DNA of 64,000 nucleotides from the NCBI GenBank assembly GCA_905250075.1, contig CAJNOP010000026.1:1224419-1288418 (forward strand). The letters run 5' to 3'. The stretch comes from Rotaria sp. Silwood1. Its lineage: Eukaryota > Rotifera > Eurotatoria > Philodinida > Philodinidae. The first letter of the stretch is position 1, and each line of letters begins with the position of its first letter. Positions 63,613-64,000 of the stretch are shown here, piece after piece. A program made the position numbers and the translations under genes. Under the pieces are notes generated by a model, which ran no database searches, was not told the DNA's origin, and saw nothing but the letters and a program-made list of their open reading frames with translations.

Positions 63613-64000
63613 AAAGGTGATGAAAAACGATTAGATAATCTTCGACTCGATGAGACAAGAGAAGAAGCAATATTAGCAATTAAAAAGATAGCATCATCAT
63701 CAGAACAACAATATGTACAAGAATTACAGGAAAAACTCAAAAGAGTATTAGAGCTTAGATTACAATATGATAAATTAGAGAAAAGATTTGTAGAAAATAT
63801 GCCTCCACCATCATTAAATATATTCGATAAACTAGAATTACACGCAAAAAGACTTAAATCAGATAATAATCAATTAAAATCACTTCACGAACGATGGAAA
63901 AATATACTACGAAAAACAAAATTAGATCTAACTACATTAATGAGAGAAGCAAAAATAGGCGAGATAGAAGAAGCTAAAAAAGAATACCAAGACTTACTGG
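63613..64000 (+). CDS. 5'-truncated coiled-coil reading frame, possibly a telomere-associated retroelement; continues past the window
   Basis: The frame is open from 63559, through the C-rich repeat, to the window end. The repeat-derived part is unlikely to be coding. The first in-frame ATG is at 63799, well inside the protein-like stretch, so the copy appears to lack its original start. An AG directly after the repeat (63611-63612) could also act as a splice acceptor. The peptide is charged and helical (for example LQEKLKRVLELRLQYDKLEK), with PPPSLNIFDKLELHAKRLKS and a long predicted coiled coil after it. Codon use is less AT-biased than in the neighbours. In bdelloids, Athena-type Penelope-like retroelements attach to telomeric repeats by their 5' ends, and the orientation here fits. 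The reverse transcriptase, if any, would lie outside the window, so the identity is inference. Confidence 0.5.

Noticed and set aside
1..64000. CRISPR array, bacterial operon signals, rRNA
   Set aside because: No regularly spaced repeats, no bacterial-style gene packing and no rRNA-like sequence; gene structure is eukaryotic throughout.

Overview
The window looks like nuclear DNA of a small invertebrate, most probably a bdelloid rotifer. By eye it is very AT-rich (about a quarter G+C). Genes use the standard code and are split by mostly 50-100 bp GT-AG introns. Several coding regions have a splice acceptor at or just before the start codon, as expected where a spliced leader is trans-spliced. 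A block of TGTGGG-type repeats, the telomeric unit reported for bdelloids, lies near the right end. The genus cannot be fixed from the sequence alone.

Layout. 2.9-4.5 kb (+): a four-exon GLMP-like lysosomal membrane glycoprotein. 6.0-7.0 kb (-): an uncharacterised Ser/Thr-rich protein. 8.4-32.5 kb: five protoglobin/globin-sensor-like genes, all on the minus strand, all apparently intronless in the coding part, separated by 4-7 kb of AT-rich DNA. Inside this array are a 925-bp TA-flanked inverted-repeat transposon (29.7-30.6 kb), an inverted-repeat foldback (14.9-15.2 kb) and a tRNA-like GC-rich patch (13.3-13.4 kb). 37.7-39.3 kb (+): an intronless phosphatidylinositol phosphate kinase, convergent with a small multi-span membrane protein (39.4-39.9 kb, -). 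41.0-42.3 kb (+): a three-exon basic Ser-rich protein. 44.8-46.7 kb (-): a five-exon CHTOP/FoP-like mRNA export adaptor. 50.5-55.4 kb (+): a calmin-like protein with two calponin-homology domains, a long degenerate repeat region and a C-terminal membrane anchor. 55.8-62.6 kb (+): a six-exon, probably mitochondrial, valyl-tRNA synthetase, with a 607-bp hAT-like element and its perfect 8-bp target duplication in intron 2. 63.5-63.6 kb: a G-rich then C-rich telomere-like palindrome. An open frame without a start runs from there to the window end.

Most interesting: protoglobins are essentially prokaryotic haem proteins. Here they form a five-member minus-strand family. Three members end in lysine-rich, cysteine-rich tails like lipid-modified membrane anchors. 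One copy has Arg in place of the predicted haem-ligating His, and another has lost its tail. The second highlight is the head-to-head telomere-like palindrome beside a 5'-truncated, probably retroelement, reading frame. The remaining genes are ordinary animal housekeeping genes and do not obviously form one pathway.
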